NCBI GenBank assembly: GCA_031288615.1
Contig: JAITRC010000006.1
Location: forward strand, 1-64,000
Origin: Tannerellaceae bacterium
GTDB lineage: Bacteria; Bacteroidota; Bacteroidia; Bacteroidales; Tannerellaceae
Direction of reading: 5' to 3'
DNA: 64,000 nucleotides
Shown here: positions 16,264 through 25,288 of the stretch, piece by piece
Numbering within the stretch: the stretch's first letter is position 1
Layout: the number at the start of each line of letters is the position of its first letter
Made by a program: the position numbers and the translations under genes
The notes under the pieces: model-generated
Told to the model about the DNA's origin: nothing
Databases searched by the model: none
What the model saw: the letters and a program-made list of their open reading frames with translations, nothing else

Positions 16264-19200
16264 ATGAAACCACAGCTCTTCTCCTTCTCCTCGTTTAAGC
16301 GCTCCCTTCTCTGCGGCTTCGCCGCACTGGCCTGCGCCGCCTTCTCCGCCTCTGCGCAGAACTTCGCCCTCCTCCCGCACCGCGTCGCCGCCAACCCCGC
16401 CCAAGGGCAAACCATCTTCTTCCCCTCCACCGACCCCTCCACCTCCATCCCTTCCGGCCTCCGTAACTCCCTCCCCAATACCTTCACCCTATCCCCTCCT
16501 ACCTTCGCCTTCGAAGCTACTGTCCTCACCCCTGCTTCCAAAGCCTCCCCCGGTACCGTCCGACTCACCTCCCTTAAACTCTACAAAAACGGCGCTCCCA
16601 TCCGCGTCGAACCCGACGACAACGCCCCCGCCTACAGAGAACTCATCAACAACTTCGCCTTCACCTTCCCCGAGTTCATCTGGGTCTACAACACCGCCGC
16701 ACGTGAGATCCTTCCCTACCGCGTCACCCACATCGCGCCCACCTTCCTCTCCTTCTTTAACTACCAACAAAGCAACGGCATCAGACTCCACCGAAACACC
16801 GCGCACAGCCTCACCTTCTCCGGACACGTCCCCACCTTCGAAAGAACCTCCAATGGAAACTTCTGGGACGAAGAGCTCCTTGACAAAGCTTCCGCCGACG
16901 ACGTCTCCCTCACCTTCGCTCCCACCTTCGTCTCCACCTCCCCCGACGGACTACTCAACGCCGGCTCCCCCTATTTCTTCGGCGATGCACCCTCCGCCAA
17001 CCATGCCGTCATCGGCGGACTACAAGTAGCCAACCAGCTTGGCTTCGACACCGACAATCTCCACCGCGACAACACCCTCACCAACGCCGAGCTCGCACAC
17101 CTCCTCCCCATCCTCAAATCCGCCGGCGTCACCCACAAGCTCGTCCTCACTCTCGGACGCACCCTCCCCGACGTCACGCCTACCCCCAACGATTTCCTCC
17201 ACCTCGACCCCGACCTCTTGGACATCCCCGACCTTCACTTCAAGGCCTCCTTCATCCGTAACTTCATCGCCGCCGACCTCACCCCTACCGCCTTCTCCAA
17301 CACCATCCTCACCGACCTCTCCGCCATCGGCTCGCAGATCTTCAACCCACACAACATCCTCCTACCCGCCGGTGAACCCACCCTCCTCACACAAGTCTCC
17401 GATATCGCCACCGGCACCGCCGATCCCAACGTCTTCGCCCTCACCCTCCCCTTCGCCCAACCCTTCCCCTTCGCCGCACCTAACGTCTTCGCCTCCGCTT
17501 CCTTCGGCTCCCTCAGCAACAATACCTTCACCCCTGGCCCCGCACAATCCACCTTCATCCTCGGCGGCCAATCCACCCCGCCTAACGACGTCCCCAAACC
17601 CCACCCCGACCTCCACCCCCATGCCTTTGACGGCGCTACCCTCTATGTCCCCCTCGACAGACTCCATGACTACATCGCTGCCCTTCCCTCTGCCAACGTC
17701 CTCCCCTATGACCTCCCCAAACTACTCCTGCTTGGCGCTATCCCTAACGCCAAACTCATCACCAAGAATGCCGTCGCCAAACCCTGGACACTCCCCTTCG
17801 CTGACATCCATGCGCACTCCCTTCGCCTCGTCATCAACAACCCCGCCCACTTCACCCACTACTCCTTCACCGGCTTCGACGTCCCCGGTCTCACCACCGC
17901 CGACTCCACCCGTGACATCGACGACCTTGAGCCCGACGACTTCGGCTTCGACCTCTACCGCTTCCCAATCAATGCCGGCTTCTACATCCTCAAGCTCTTC
18001 AAGTCCTACGCCGACGCCAACCCCTCCACCTTCGTCCTACATCTCATACCCACCGACCTCACCGCCGACCTCATCCCTGACTCCCTCACCATCCCTTACA
18101 CCGGCCCCGTCGATGGCGATGCCTTCAAAGGTGCACTCGCCTCCTTCGACTCCTCACACATCTCCTTCCCCAACTTCGACCTCGCCTCCGTCACCCGTGG
18201 CAAGCTCATCCCTCAACCCATCTCCACCATCCCCTCCCTCACCCTCCCCGACACCTTCACCACCATCCCTCATGCCTTCACCTTCTCCTTCTCCGGTAAT
18301 TCCACCGGCTCCTTCCCCATCCCCCTCAAGGTCACTTCCTCCACCCTCACCTCCGTCCTTGACACCAACGACGTCCCCAACCTTAACTTCGACCCCAAAA
18401 CCAAAGCCTATGACCTCCATGGTCACTACGTCACCATCGCCGGCTTCGCCACCTCCGACACCGCCTTCTTCTACTCCGTCAAAATCTACAACCCCAACCG
18501 CACCAACCTCGACCTCATCACCGATCAAGCCTTCATCTCCGTCGACTACACTCACTCCGACATACCCACCGATATCGCTGCCGCTACACCTCCCTCCGCC
18601 ATCGGCTCCCACCCCATCACCCTCACCGGACACGGCTTCCTCAACGGCGCACTCAAAACCTCCTTCACCGTCCAACCCTCCTGGGCCGGCATCGCCGCCA
18701 TCTCCACCGACCCCAACGACTACCACCTCGCCCAACTCCTCACCTTCAATGGCGACACCCTTATCACCGACTTCACCAACCTCATCTCACCCACCGACCT
18801 CGCCCCCGCTGACTACTCCCTCCTCGCCACCACCGCCGACCTCAAAGGTGACTACACCCTCACCTCCCCCCTACATGCCAACCTCAAACCCTCCGACTTC
18901 TCCCACGGCCCCATCTACCACGCCGCCGAATACTCCTTCTTCCTCGCTCCCGCCGGCTCCTTCCTTCACCCCGCCGGCTCCTACAAATTCACCGATGCCC
19001 TCTACGTCGGCTTCATCTCCGTCGCTCCCCTCGCCGCCTCCGACCTCGCCACCGCCGCCATCCTCTCCGAACTTGGCAAGGACACTTTCACTGTCTCCTT
19101 CGGTAAGGTCTTCCTCGGTACTCCCGACTCCGTCGTCACCATCTCCGACAAGACCGATGCCGAGAACGGTGTCTTCGTCTTCTTCAATCCCACCGATGCC

Positions 19201-19758
19201 AAGTCCATCACCGGCCTCACCGGCACCGGCAACAACGTCCTCGCCCTCACCCTCCCCTCCGGCGAACCCTCCCTCCTCACACCCAATACCTACACCCACG
19301 ACGGCTTCTTCGCCTTCCCCTTAGACTCCTCCCTCAACCTCTTCTCCCTCTTCAAGCCTGACGGCACACCCACCCTTGACTGGATCACCCGCATCTCCTT
19401 CTCCCTCTCTCCTCTCGATGCCAAACATTTCCACCTCTCCCCTGAGGGCATCCTCACCGCCTCCTCCGAATGGAACGGCTCCGTCTCCATCCTCTACACA
19501 CCCCTCAACCCCAAGGCCTCCCCCCTCCGCCTCAAACTCAACCTCACCGCCTTCGACCCCGCCTCTCCTCCACCCACCTCCGTCCTCACCCCCACCTCAC
19601 CCACCTTCGGCTCCGCCTCCACCGACACCTCCACCGACACCTCCACCCCCACCTTCTTCACCCTCACCGGCCGTCCCCTCGGCTCCACCCTCCCCTCCAC
19701 CCCCGGCCTCTACCTCCTCCGCTCCCCCTCCTCCGTAACCAAGCTCCTCATCAAATAA
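16264..19758 (+). CDS. Giant surface protein, paralogue of the 11636 gene without the LRR block
   Basis: 1164 residues with a compact signal peptide ending SASA. It aligns with the previous giant from the first mature residues (NFALLP.., PEFIWVY.., LPYRVT.IA) to the end (FFTLTGRPLG.., PGLYLLRSPSSVTKLLIK), which again looks like a T9SS sorting tail. The main difference is about 200 residues missing where the other protein carries its leucine-rich repeats. The segment GATLYVPLD falls near residue 445 here and 641 there. A 50-bp stretch (19092-19141) is identical in DNA to 15091-15140. It probably works at the cell surface, possibly in adhesion. No catalytic motif was seen. Confidence 0.82.
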   Translation: MKPQLFSFSSFKRSLLCGFAALACAAFSASAQNFALLPHRVAANPAQGQTIFFPSTDPSTSIPSGLRNSLPNTFTLSPPTFAFEATVLTPASKASPGTVRLTSLKLYKNGAPIRVEPDDNAPAYRELINNFAFTFPEFIWVYNTAAREILPYRVTHIAPTFLSFFNYQQSNGIRLHRNTAHSLTFSGHVPTFERTSNGNFWDEELLDKASADDVSLTFAPTFVSTSPDGLLNAGSPYFFGDAPSANHAVIGGLQVANQLGFDTDNLHRDNTLTNAELAHLLPILKSAGVTHKLVLTLGRTLPDVTPTPNDFLHLDPDLLDIPDLHFKASFIRNFIAADLTPTAFSNTILTDLSAIGSQIFNPHNILLPAGEPTLLTQVSDIATGTADPNVFALTLPFAQPFPFAAPNVFASASFGSLSNNTFTPGPAQSTFILGGQSTPPNDVPKPHPDLHPHAFDGATLYVPLDRLHDYIAALPSANVLPYDLPKLLLLGAIPNAKLITKNAVAKPWTLPFADIHAHSLRLVINNPAHFTHYSFTGFDVPGLTTADSTRDIDDLEPDDFGFDLYRFPINAGFYILKLFKSYADANPSTFVLHLIPTDLTADLIPDSLTIPYTGPVDGDAFKGALASFDSSHISFPNFDLASVTRGKLIPQPISTIPSLTLPDTFTTIPHAFTFSFSGNSTGSFPIPLKVTSSTLTSVLDTNDVPNLNFDPKTKAYDLHGHYVTIAGFATSDTAFFYSVKIYNPNRTNLDLITDQAFISVDYTHSDIPTDIAAATPPSAIGSHPITLTGHGFLNGALKTSFTVQPSWAGIAAISTDPNDYHLAQLLTFNGDTLITDFTNLISPTDLAPADYSLLATTADLKGDYTLTSPLHANLKPSDFSHGPIYHAAEYSFFLAPAGSFLHPAGSYKFTDALYVGFISVAPLAASDLATAAILSELGKDTFTVSFGKVFLGTPDSVVTISDKTDAENGVFVFFNPTDAKSITGLTGTGNNVLALTLPSGEPSLLTPNTYTHDGFFAFPLDSSLNLFSLFKPDGTPTLDWITRISFSLSPLDAKHFHLSPEGILTASSEWNGSVSILYTPLNPKASPLRLKLNLTAFDPASPPPTSVLTPTSPTFGSASTDTSTDTSTPTFFTLTGRPLGSTLPSTPGLYLLRSPSSVTKLLIK

Positions 19759-19764
19759 TTTCAC

Positions 19765-19772
19765 TACCTTCG
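19765..19772 (+). promoter_or_regulatory. -7-like box (TACCTTCG), four bases before an ATG
   Basis: One mismatch from TAnnTTTG, with the same spacing to the ATG (19777) as at argH and at the 11206 gene. Confidence 0.45.
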
Positions 19773-19776
19773 CCCC

Positions 19777-19989
19777 ATGAACAAGCACGAACTGCGTCTC
19801 TGGAAGGAGCTCTTCCTACATCTGGCCAAGCTCTCCTTTGCCATCCTCACCCTCCCTGCTCTTGCCGTGTTCTTTTCGAACAGAGACTTTCCCGCCTTCC
19901 TTCAGATGGCCACCTCCGGTGCTTTCCTCACCCTCCTCTTCGCCATTCTCGCTTCCTTCCTCGCTTCCTTTGATAACGACGACGACTAA
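19777..19989 (+). CDS. Tiny two-helix membrane protein, type A (copy 3)
   Basis: 70 residues with two membrane helices (about 15-33 and 41-62) and an acidic end (DNDDD). It starts 18 bp after the second giant gene, with a TACCTTCG box just before it. The pattern of helix, SNRDFP turn and helix matches the 15981 protein. Function unknown. Confidence 0.65.
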   Translation: MNKHELRLWKELFLHLAKLSFAILTLPALAVFFSNRDFPAFLQMATSGAFLTLLFAILASFLASFDNDDD

Positions 19990-20009
19990 CAACTTTAATA
20001 CTTACAGCC

Positions 20010-20195
20010 ATGACCTTACACGAATTCTTGAATTTCCCTCACTCCCTCCCCACCTCTACCCTCATCGGCATCACTGTCTTTTTCATCCTTGCCTACTCCT
20101 TCTACTTCTGGCTTCGTTCTCCTAGGGGCACCCGCTGGCTCCTCGGCCCCAAACAATACGAAGAATACATGAGGAAGAAGGCCCTTGAACAATAA
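20010..20195 (+). CDS. Tiny one-helix membrane protein, type B (copy 3)
   Basis: 61 residues with one membrane helix (about 16-34), followed by FYFWLRSPRGTRWLLGPKQ and a charged tail. The WL..(6)..RWL arrangement matches the protein at 11444. It lies 20 bp after its type A partner and 55 bp before an AspT-type transporter gene, separated by a C10 tract. Function unknown. Confidence 0.65.
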   Translation: MTLHEFLNFPHSLPTSTLIGITVFFILAYSFYFWLRSPRGTRWLLGPKQYEEYMRKKALEQ

Positions 20196-20197
20196 CA

Positions 20198-20207
20198 CCC
20201 CCCCCCC
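20198..20207 (+). repeat. C10 homopolymer tract
   Basis: Ten consecutive C residues between the stop at 20195 and the transporter start at 20251. Confidence 0.85.
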
Positions 20208-20250
20208 TCCACACACCTCTAACCCCTAACACATCCACCCTCTTCCGCCT

Positions 20251-22005
20251 ATGAACTGGCTCACCTCCTTACTCACTAACCCCGACTCCATCCCACACGC
20301 CATCCTCCTCCTGGCTATCACCATCGCGCTCGGCTCCCAGCTCGGCAAGCTCAAGCTCGCCTCCGTCTCCATCGGACTCACCGCCATCCTTTTCACCGCC
20401 ATCGCCCTTGCACACTTCGGCCTCTCTGCCAACCCGCACACCCTTCACCTCCTCCGTGACTTCGGCCTCATCCTCTTTGTCTTTGCCGTCGGCCTCCAGG
20501 TTGGCCCCGCCTTCTTTGTCTCCTTCAAGCACGGTGGCCTCACCCTCAACCTCCTTGCCGCCGCCGTCGTCGCCCTTGGCGCCGCTGCTGCCCTCGCCAT
20601 CTATTTCCTCACCGACCTCCCTATCTACACCGTCGTCGGCATCATGTCCGGTGCCGTCACCAACACCCCTGGCCTCGGCGCCGCCCAGCAAGCCTTCGCC
20701 GATTCCACCGGCTCACTTCACCCCGACATCGCCCTCGGCTATGCCGTCGCCTATCCACTCGGTGTCGCCGGCATCATCCTCTCCATCCTCGCCCTCAAGC
20801 TCGCCTTCCGTATCTCCCTTCCCAACGAGTCCCAACGCATTCACGACCTCGAATCCAAACACTCCCATACACCCACCACCCTCTCCCTCCTCATCACCAA
20901 CCCCGCCGTCGCCGGTCTCTCCATTGCCCATATCGCCACCCTCCTCCCGCACACCCCCTTCGTCGTCTCCCGTGTCCTCCGCAATTCCCTTCACCTTGAT
21001 CAGCCCCCTGCCGAGCTCCTTGTCGATGGTGACACCACCCTCCTCCTTGATGACAAGATCCTCCTTGTCGCCGACGAACTCGACCTCAACATCCTCACCA
21101 CCTTCTTCGGCCAACCCATACCCATGTCCAATGAAGACTGGATGTCCCGCCCCGCATCTCAGCTCGTCTCCCGACGTATCGTTGTCACGCACCCTCACCT
21201 CAACGGCAAGCGCCTCGGCGACCTGCACCTCCGCTCCCTCCTCCACGTCAACATCACCCGCATCAACCGCTCCGGCATTGACATGGTCGCCATGCGATCT
21301 CTCCCTCTTCAACTCGGTGATAGACTCACCGTTGTCGGTAACGCCGCCGACGTCGACAAAGCCGCCTCCACCCTCGGCAATGCACTCCACCGTCTCAACG
21401 AACCCAACCTCATCGCCATCTTCCTCGGCATCGCCCTCGGTGTCCTCCTCGGCTCCATCCCTTTCCACCTCCCTGCCATCCCACAGCCCGTCAAGCTCGG
21501 CCTCGCCGGTGGCCCCCTCATCGTCGCCATACTCCTCTCTGCCTTCGGCTACAAATACAAACTCATCACCTACTCCACCCAGTCCGCACTCCTCCTCCTC
21601 CGTGAGCTCGGCATCTCCATCTTCCTCGCTGCCGTCGGACTTGAAGCCGGCGCCTCCTTCGTCGACACCCTCCTCTACCATAATGGCTTCACCTGGATCG
21701 CCTATGGCTTCGCCATCACCACCCTCCCACTACTCATCGTCGGTGCTGTCGCCCGCCACTTCCTTCACCTCAATTTCTTCTCCCTCATGGGACTCCTCGC
21801 CGGTGCCACCACCGACCCTCCCGCACTCGCCTTCGCCAATGACTACGCCGCCTCACTCTCACACCCCTCCCACCCCTCCTCCGACCCAGCTCCTACACAC
21901 GCTGCCTCCATCCCCCCCACCGCCTACGCCACCGTCTACCCTCTCACCATGTTCCTCCGTGTCCTCGTCGCTCAGCTCCTCATCATCTTCTTCCTTAATC
22001 ATTAG
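20251..22005 (+). CDS. AspT/YidE/YbjL-type transporter
   Basis: 584 residues with two membrane halves of about five helices each (about 1-185 and 385-584) around a soluble centre with two TrkA-C (RCK_C) domains. Each half carries the duplication motif of the family: DFGLILFVFAVGLQVGPAFF with GAVTNTPGLGAAQQA in the first, and ELGISIFLAAVGLEAGASFV with GATTDPPALAFAND in the second. The characterised member AspT exchanges aspartate for alanine. The substrate here is unknown. An MFS sugar transporter gene follows 32 bp later. Confidence 0.92.
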   Translation: MNWLTSLLTNPDSIPHAILLLAITIALGSQLGKLKLASVSIGLTAILFTAIALAHFGLSANPHTLHLLRDFGLILFVFAVGLQVGPAFFVSFKHGGLTLNLLAAAVVALGAAAALAIYFLTDLPIYTVVGIMSGAVTNTPGLGAAQQAFADSTGSLHPDIALGYAVAYPLGVAGIILSILALKLAFRISLPNESQRIHDLESKHSHTPTTLSLLITNPAVAGLSIAHIATLLPHTPFVVSRVLRNSLHLDQPPAELLVDGDTTLLLDDKILLVADELDLNILTTFFGQPIPMSNEDWMSRPASQLVSRRIVVTHPHLNGKRLGDLHLRSLLHVNITRINRSGIDMVAMRSLPLQLGDRLTVVGNAADVDKAASTLGNALHRLNEPNLIAIFLGIALGVLLGSIPFHLPAIPQPVKLGLAGGPLIVAILLSAFGYKYKLITYSTQSALLLLRELGISIFLAAVGLEAGASFVDTLLYHNGFTWIAYGFAITTLPLLIVGAVARHFLHLNFFSLMGLLAGATTDPPALAFANDYAASLSHPSHPSSDPAPTHAASIPPTAYATVYPLTMFLRVLVAQLLIIFFLNH

Positions 22006-22037
22006 ACAGTCCTTCAAACCTTAATACTTAAACAACT

Positions 22038-23567
22038 ATGACTTCGCAACAGCAACAACAGTCTTTCAAACTTCCTATCTTCATGATGATCCTCCTCTTT
22101 GGGATGATCTCTTTCGTCACCAACCTCGCTGCCCCTATGGGCATCGTCGTCAAGGGACAGTTCCACGCTTCCAACTTCCTCGGCATGCTCGGTAACTTCG
22201 CCAACTTCGCCGCCTACGCCTGCATGGGCATCCCCGCCGGCTTCCTCCTTCAACGCATCGGCTACAAGAAAACTGCCCTCACCGCCATCGCCGTTGGCTT
22301 CACCGGTGTCGCCATACAGTTCCTCTCCGGTGTCCTCGGATCCTTCGGCGTCTACCTCGCCGGTGCCTTCGTCGCCGGCTTCTCCATGTGCATGCTCAAC
22401 ACCGTCGTCAACCCCATGCTCAACACCCTCGGCGGTGGTGGCAATAAGGGCAACCAGCTCATCCAGATCGGCGGCTCCTTCAACTCCTTCATGGGCACCC
22501 TCGTCCCCATCCTCGTCGGTATGCTCGTCGGACAGGTCACCTCCGCCACCGCCATCGCCGACGTCAATCCCGTCATGTTCATTGCCCTCGCCATCTTCGC
22601 CGTCGTCGGGCTCACCCTCACCTTCGTCACCATCCCCGAACCCCACATCCAAAAACCTTCACCTCACCACCACCTCGTCGCCCCAGATCAACACACCGTC
22701 AATGCCACCACCGACCCCTCCGGCATCCCCTCCTCCACCCTCCCCACCAAAGGCTCACTCTTCCACGGCTTCTTCCGCGGCTCCTCTCGCACCGCCCCTG
22801 CACATGACCCCGCCACCTCCTCCAAACGACCCATCCACCCCACCCACAAACACCCCACCCAATATGACTTCCCCACCGACATCCCCCTCCCCACTGCCTA
22901 CGGCCCTCGCTATACCGCCTGGTCATTCCGTCACTTCGTCCTCGGCGCTATCGGCATCTTCGTCTATGTCGGCGTCGAAGTGGGCATCCCCGGCACACTC
23001 AACCTCTACCTCACCGAAGCCCTTGACAAAGGTGGACAAGGACTTTTACCGGCTCTCGCCGGCTCTGTCGCCGCCACCTACTGGTTCCTCATGCTCGTCG
23101 GACGTTTCATCGGTGCCGCCATCGCCGCCAAAGTCTCACCCAAAGCGATGCTCACCACCGCTTCCGCCGCTGCACTCATCCTCACCGCCCTCGCCATCTT
23201 CCTCCCCACCTCCATCCCCATCTCCATGCCCGTCTTCCAATCTTCCACCTCCGGCCTCTCCTTTGGCTTAGCACTCGTTCCCATCAATGCCTTCTGCCTC
23301 GTCCTCATCGGACTTTGCACCTCCGTCATGTGGGGCGGTATCTTCAACCTCGCCGTCGAAGGGCTTGGCAAGTACGTCACCGCTGCCTCCGGTATCTTCA
23401 TGATGATGGTCTGTGGTGGGGGTATCCTTCCCCTTCTCCAAAACAAGATCGCCGACCTCGCCGGCTTCCTGCCCAGCTACTGGGTCATCTTCGCCGGACT
23501 TGCCTACCTACTCTTCTATGCCCTCGTCGGTTCCGAAAACGTCAACGAGGACATCCCCATAGATTAA
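22038..23567 (+). CDS. MFS transporter, FHS (fucose/glucose-galactose) type
   Basis: 509 residues with about 12 membrane helices. The opening helices, with FGMISFVTNLAAPMGIVVKGQF and the GIPAGFLLQRIGYKK loop, fit the fucose-galactose-H+ symporter branch. The central cytoplasmic loop is unusually long (about residues 198-295) and rich in His, Pro and Thr. Sugar uptake is the likely job, and a glucosamine-6-phosphate deaminase gene lies nearby on the other strand. It is convergent with the YitT-type gene, with 2 bp between them. Confidence 0.88.
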   Translation: MTSQQQQQSFKLPIFMMILLFGMISFVTNLAAPMGIVVKGQFHASNFLGMLGNFANFAAYACMGIPAGFLLQRIGYKKTALTAIAVGFTGVAIQFLSGVLGSFGVYLAGAFVAGFSMCMLNTVVNPMLNTLGGGGNKGNQLIQIGGSFNSFMGTLVPILVGMLVGQVTSATAIADVNPVMFIALAIFAVVGLTLTFVTIPEPHIQKPSPHHHLVAPDQHTVNATTDPSGIPSSTLPTKGSLFHGFFRGSSRTAPAHDPATSSKRPIHPTHKHPTQYDFPTDIPLPTAYGPRYTAWSFRHFVLGAIGIFVYVGVEVGIPGTLNLYLTEALDKGGQGLLPALAGSVAATYWFLMLVGRFIGAAIAAKVSPKAMLTTASAAALILTALAIFLPTSIPISMPVFQSSTSGLSFGLALVPINAFCLVLIGLCTSVMWGGIFNLAVEGLGKYVTAASGIFMMMVCGGGILPLLQNKIADLAGFLPSYWVIFAGLAYLLFYALVGSENVNEDIPID

Positions 23568-23569
23568 CC

Positions 23570-24463
23570 CTATGCCTTAATCACATCGAAGCCCTCACCA
23601 TACACCCCTCGAACCACACTCTGCGAGATGAACGCTCCCGCATCCACCTCCTTCACCATCCGGAACACCCGCAGTGACTCCGAACGCTTCACCAATACCA
23701 TCACCACCTTCGACGGATTTCCCGTGTACCCTCCTTCGCTTTGAAGGAGGGTGCACCCCCGTTGAAGCTCAAACAAAATTCGCCTACGTATCTCCTCATA
23801 CTCCGTCGATATGATCAGGAACTGCACCGACTGTCGGTTCGCGTTGATGATCTTGTCCAGCACGTACGAGTTCACACCCATCTCCACGAACCCGAACACG
23901 ATCCTATCCACGTCCGCAAACAGCATGTACGACGACGCTATGATCACCCCGTCGAACAACAGTATCCCCGTCCCTATAGAGATGTGCTTGTACTTGTTCA
24001 CGATCGCCGCCAGGATATCTGTCCCCCCTGTACTCCCGTTCGCCGAGAAGATCAATCCCAAGGCTACCCCACACACCAGCCCACCCAAGAACACCGCCAT
24101 GAATGGCTCTCCCTTTACAATCACCTCCGTCCCCGACAGCAACCCCTCGAACATCCCCAAGTTCAACGTCACACTCACCACCGCAAACGTCGTCTTCAAC
24201 ATGAACTTTACACCCAATACCTTGAATGCCACCACCAGCAACACCGCGTTGATCCCCAAGTACGGTACCGCCACCGGTATCCCGCTCACGTAGTGCGCCA
24301 CCGCTGCGATCCCACTTACCCCTCCCACCACCACCTCATTCGAGATGATGAATGCCTGAAACCCGAACGCATACAATGCCGTCCCTACAAAGATCAGCAG
24401 GTAATCCCGCACCGCATAGTACACCCCCTTCACTCGTCTCACCCCCTTCACCCTTCCATGCAT
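23570..24463 (-). CDS. YitT-family membrane protein (DUF2179 C-terminus)
   Basis: 297 residues with five to six membrane helices (about 20-200), including the family motif NGSTGGTDILA. They are followed by a soluble DUF2179 domain near the end (LQRGCTLLQSEGGYTG, then VDAGAFISQSVVRGVYGEGF). Members are inner-membrane proteins of poorly known function, possibly transporters. It is the last gene of the leftward tonB-HD-nagB-yitT run, 12 bp after nagB. Confidence 0.9.
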   Translation of the reverse strand: MHGRVKGVRRVKGVYYAVRDYLLIFVGTALYAFGFQAFIISNEVVVGGVSGIAAVAHYVSGIPVAVPYLGINAVLLVVAFKVLGVKFMLKTTFAVVSVTLNLGMFEGLLSGTEVIVKGEPFMAVFLGGLVCGVALGLIFSANGSTGGTDILAAIVNKYKHISIGTGILLFDGVIIASSYMLFADVDRIVFGFVEMGVNSYVLDKIINANRQSVQFLIISTEYEEIRRRILFELQRGCTLLQSEGGYTGNPSKVVMVLVKRSESLRVFRMVKEVDAGAFISQSVVRGVYGEGFDVIKA

Positions 24464-24475
24464 AGTCTGACCTCC

Positions 24476-25270
24476 CTATTTAATCTCCCCCTGCTCGATC
24501 TCCTTGTAGTATCGGTACGTACTCACCTTAAGCTCCCCACACGCCGCCTCATCCGCTACGATGATCCCCCTCTCATGAAGCTGCAATGCCGTGATTGGCC
24601 ACCTCTGGCTCACCCCTCCCTCCACCGCCTCCCGCAACGCCCGCGCCTTCTCCGCCCCATTCACCAAGATCACCACCTCCCGCGCTTCCAATATCGTCCC
24701 CACCCCTACTGTCAATGCCCTTCGGGGCACCAACCCCGCCTCATTCCCGAAGAACCGTGCATTGGCACGTATCGTCTCCTCCGTCAACGTCTTCACCCGT
24801 GTCCGCGAACTCAACGACGACCCTGGCTCATTGAATGCAATATGTCCATCCCCTCCTATTCCCCCCAAGAACAAATCCACCCCACCCACCTCACGTATGC
24901 GCGCCTCATAGGCGGCGCACTCCTTCTCCAAATCTGCCGCCCGCCCATCCAATATATGCACCTGACCCTCCTGTATATCCACCTCACTGAACAAGTGCTT
25001 CCACATGAAGCTGTGATAGCTCTCCGCGTCCCCCGCGCCCAGCCCCACATACTCATCCATGTTGAACGTCTCCACCTCCTTAAACGAGACACCCCCACCT
25101 CGGTACACCTCCACCAGCTTCTTGTACACACCCAATGGCGACGACCCTGTCGGCAGTCCCAGCACAAACCGACCCTCCTCCCTGGAACGCTTCACCCCTA
25201 TCCGCCCCACTATATAGCTGGCAGCCCACTCCGAGAGACGTTCATAATCAGCTTGAATTATCAGTCTCAT
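24476..25270 (-). CDS. nagB: Glucosamine-6-phosphate deaminase
   Basis: Converts glucosamine-6-phosphate to fructose-6-phosphate and ammonia, feeding amino sugars into glycolysis. The 264-residue length fits. Visible motifs are GLPTGSSPLGVYKKL (phosphate binding), FNMDEYVGL (catalytic Asp) and GGIGGDGHIAFNEPGSS (active-site loop). I start it at the ATG giving MRLIIQ, the usual beginning. An in-frame TTG three codons earlier is less likely. It sits between a HD-domain gene and the YitT-type gene. Confidence 0.95.
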   Translation of the reverse strand: MRLIIQADYERLSEWAASYIVGRIGVKRSREEGRFVLGLPTGSSPLGVYKKLVEVYRGGGVSFKEVETFNMDEYVGLGAGDAESYHSFMWKHLFSEVDIQEGQVHILDGRAADLEKECAAYEARIREVGGVDLFLGGIGGDGHIAFNEPGSSLSSRTRVKTLTEETIRANARFFGNEAGLVPRRALTVGVGTILEAREVVILVNGAEKARALREAVEGGVSQRWPITALQLHERGIIVADEAACGELKVSTYRYYKEIEQGEIK

Positions 25271-25288
25271 GCCCCGCAAATGTCTTGT

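Noticed and set aside
17039..19324. A 761-codon open frame in a second frame on the same strand as the second giant gene
   Set aside because: It is rich in Ser, Pro and Thr from shifted C-ending codons, has no start context, and lies wholly inside a gene with a clear signal peptide and sorting tail. It arises because C-rich codons rarely form stops in other frames.
20408..22024. A 538-codon shifted frame inside the AspT-type transporter gene
   Set aside because: Ser/Pro/Thr-rich shadow of a gene with clear family motifs.
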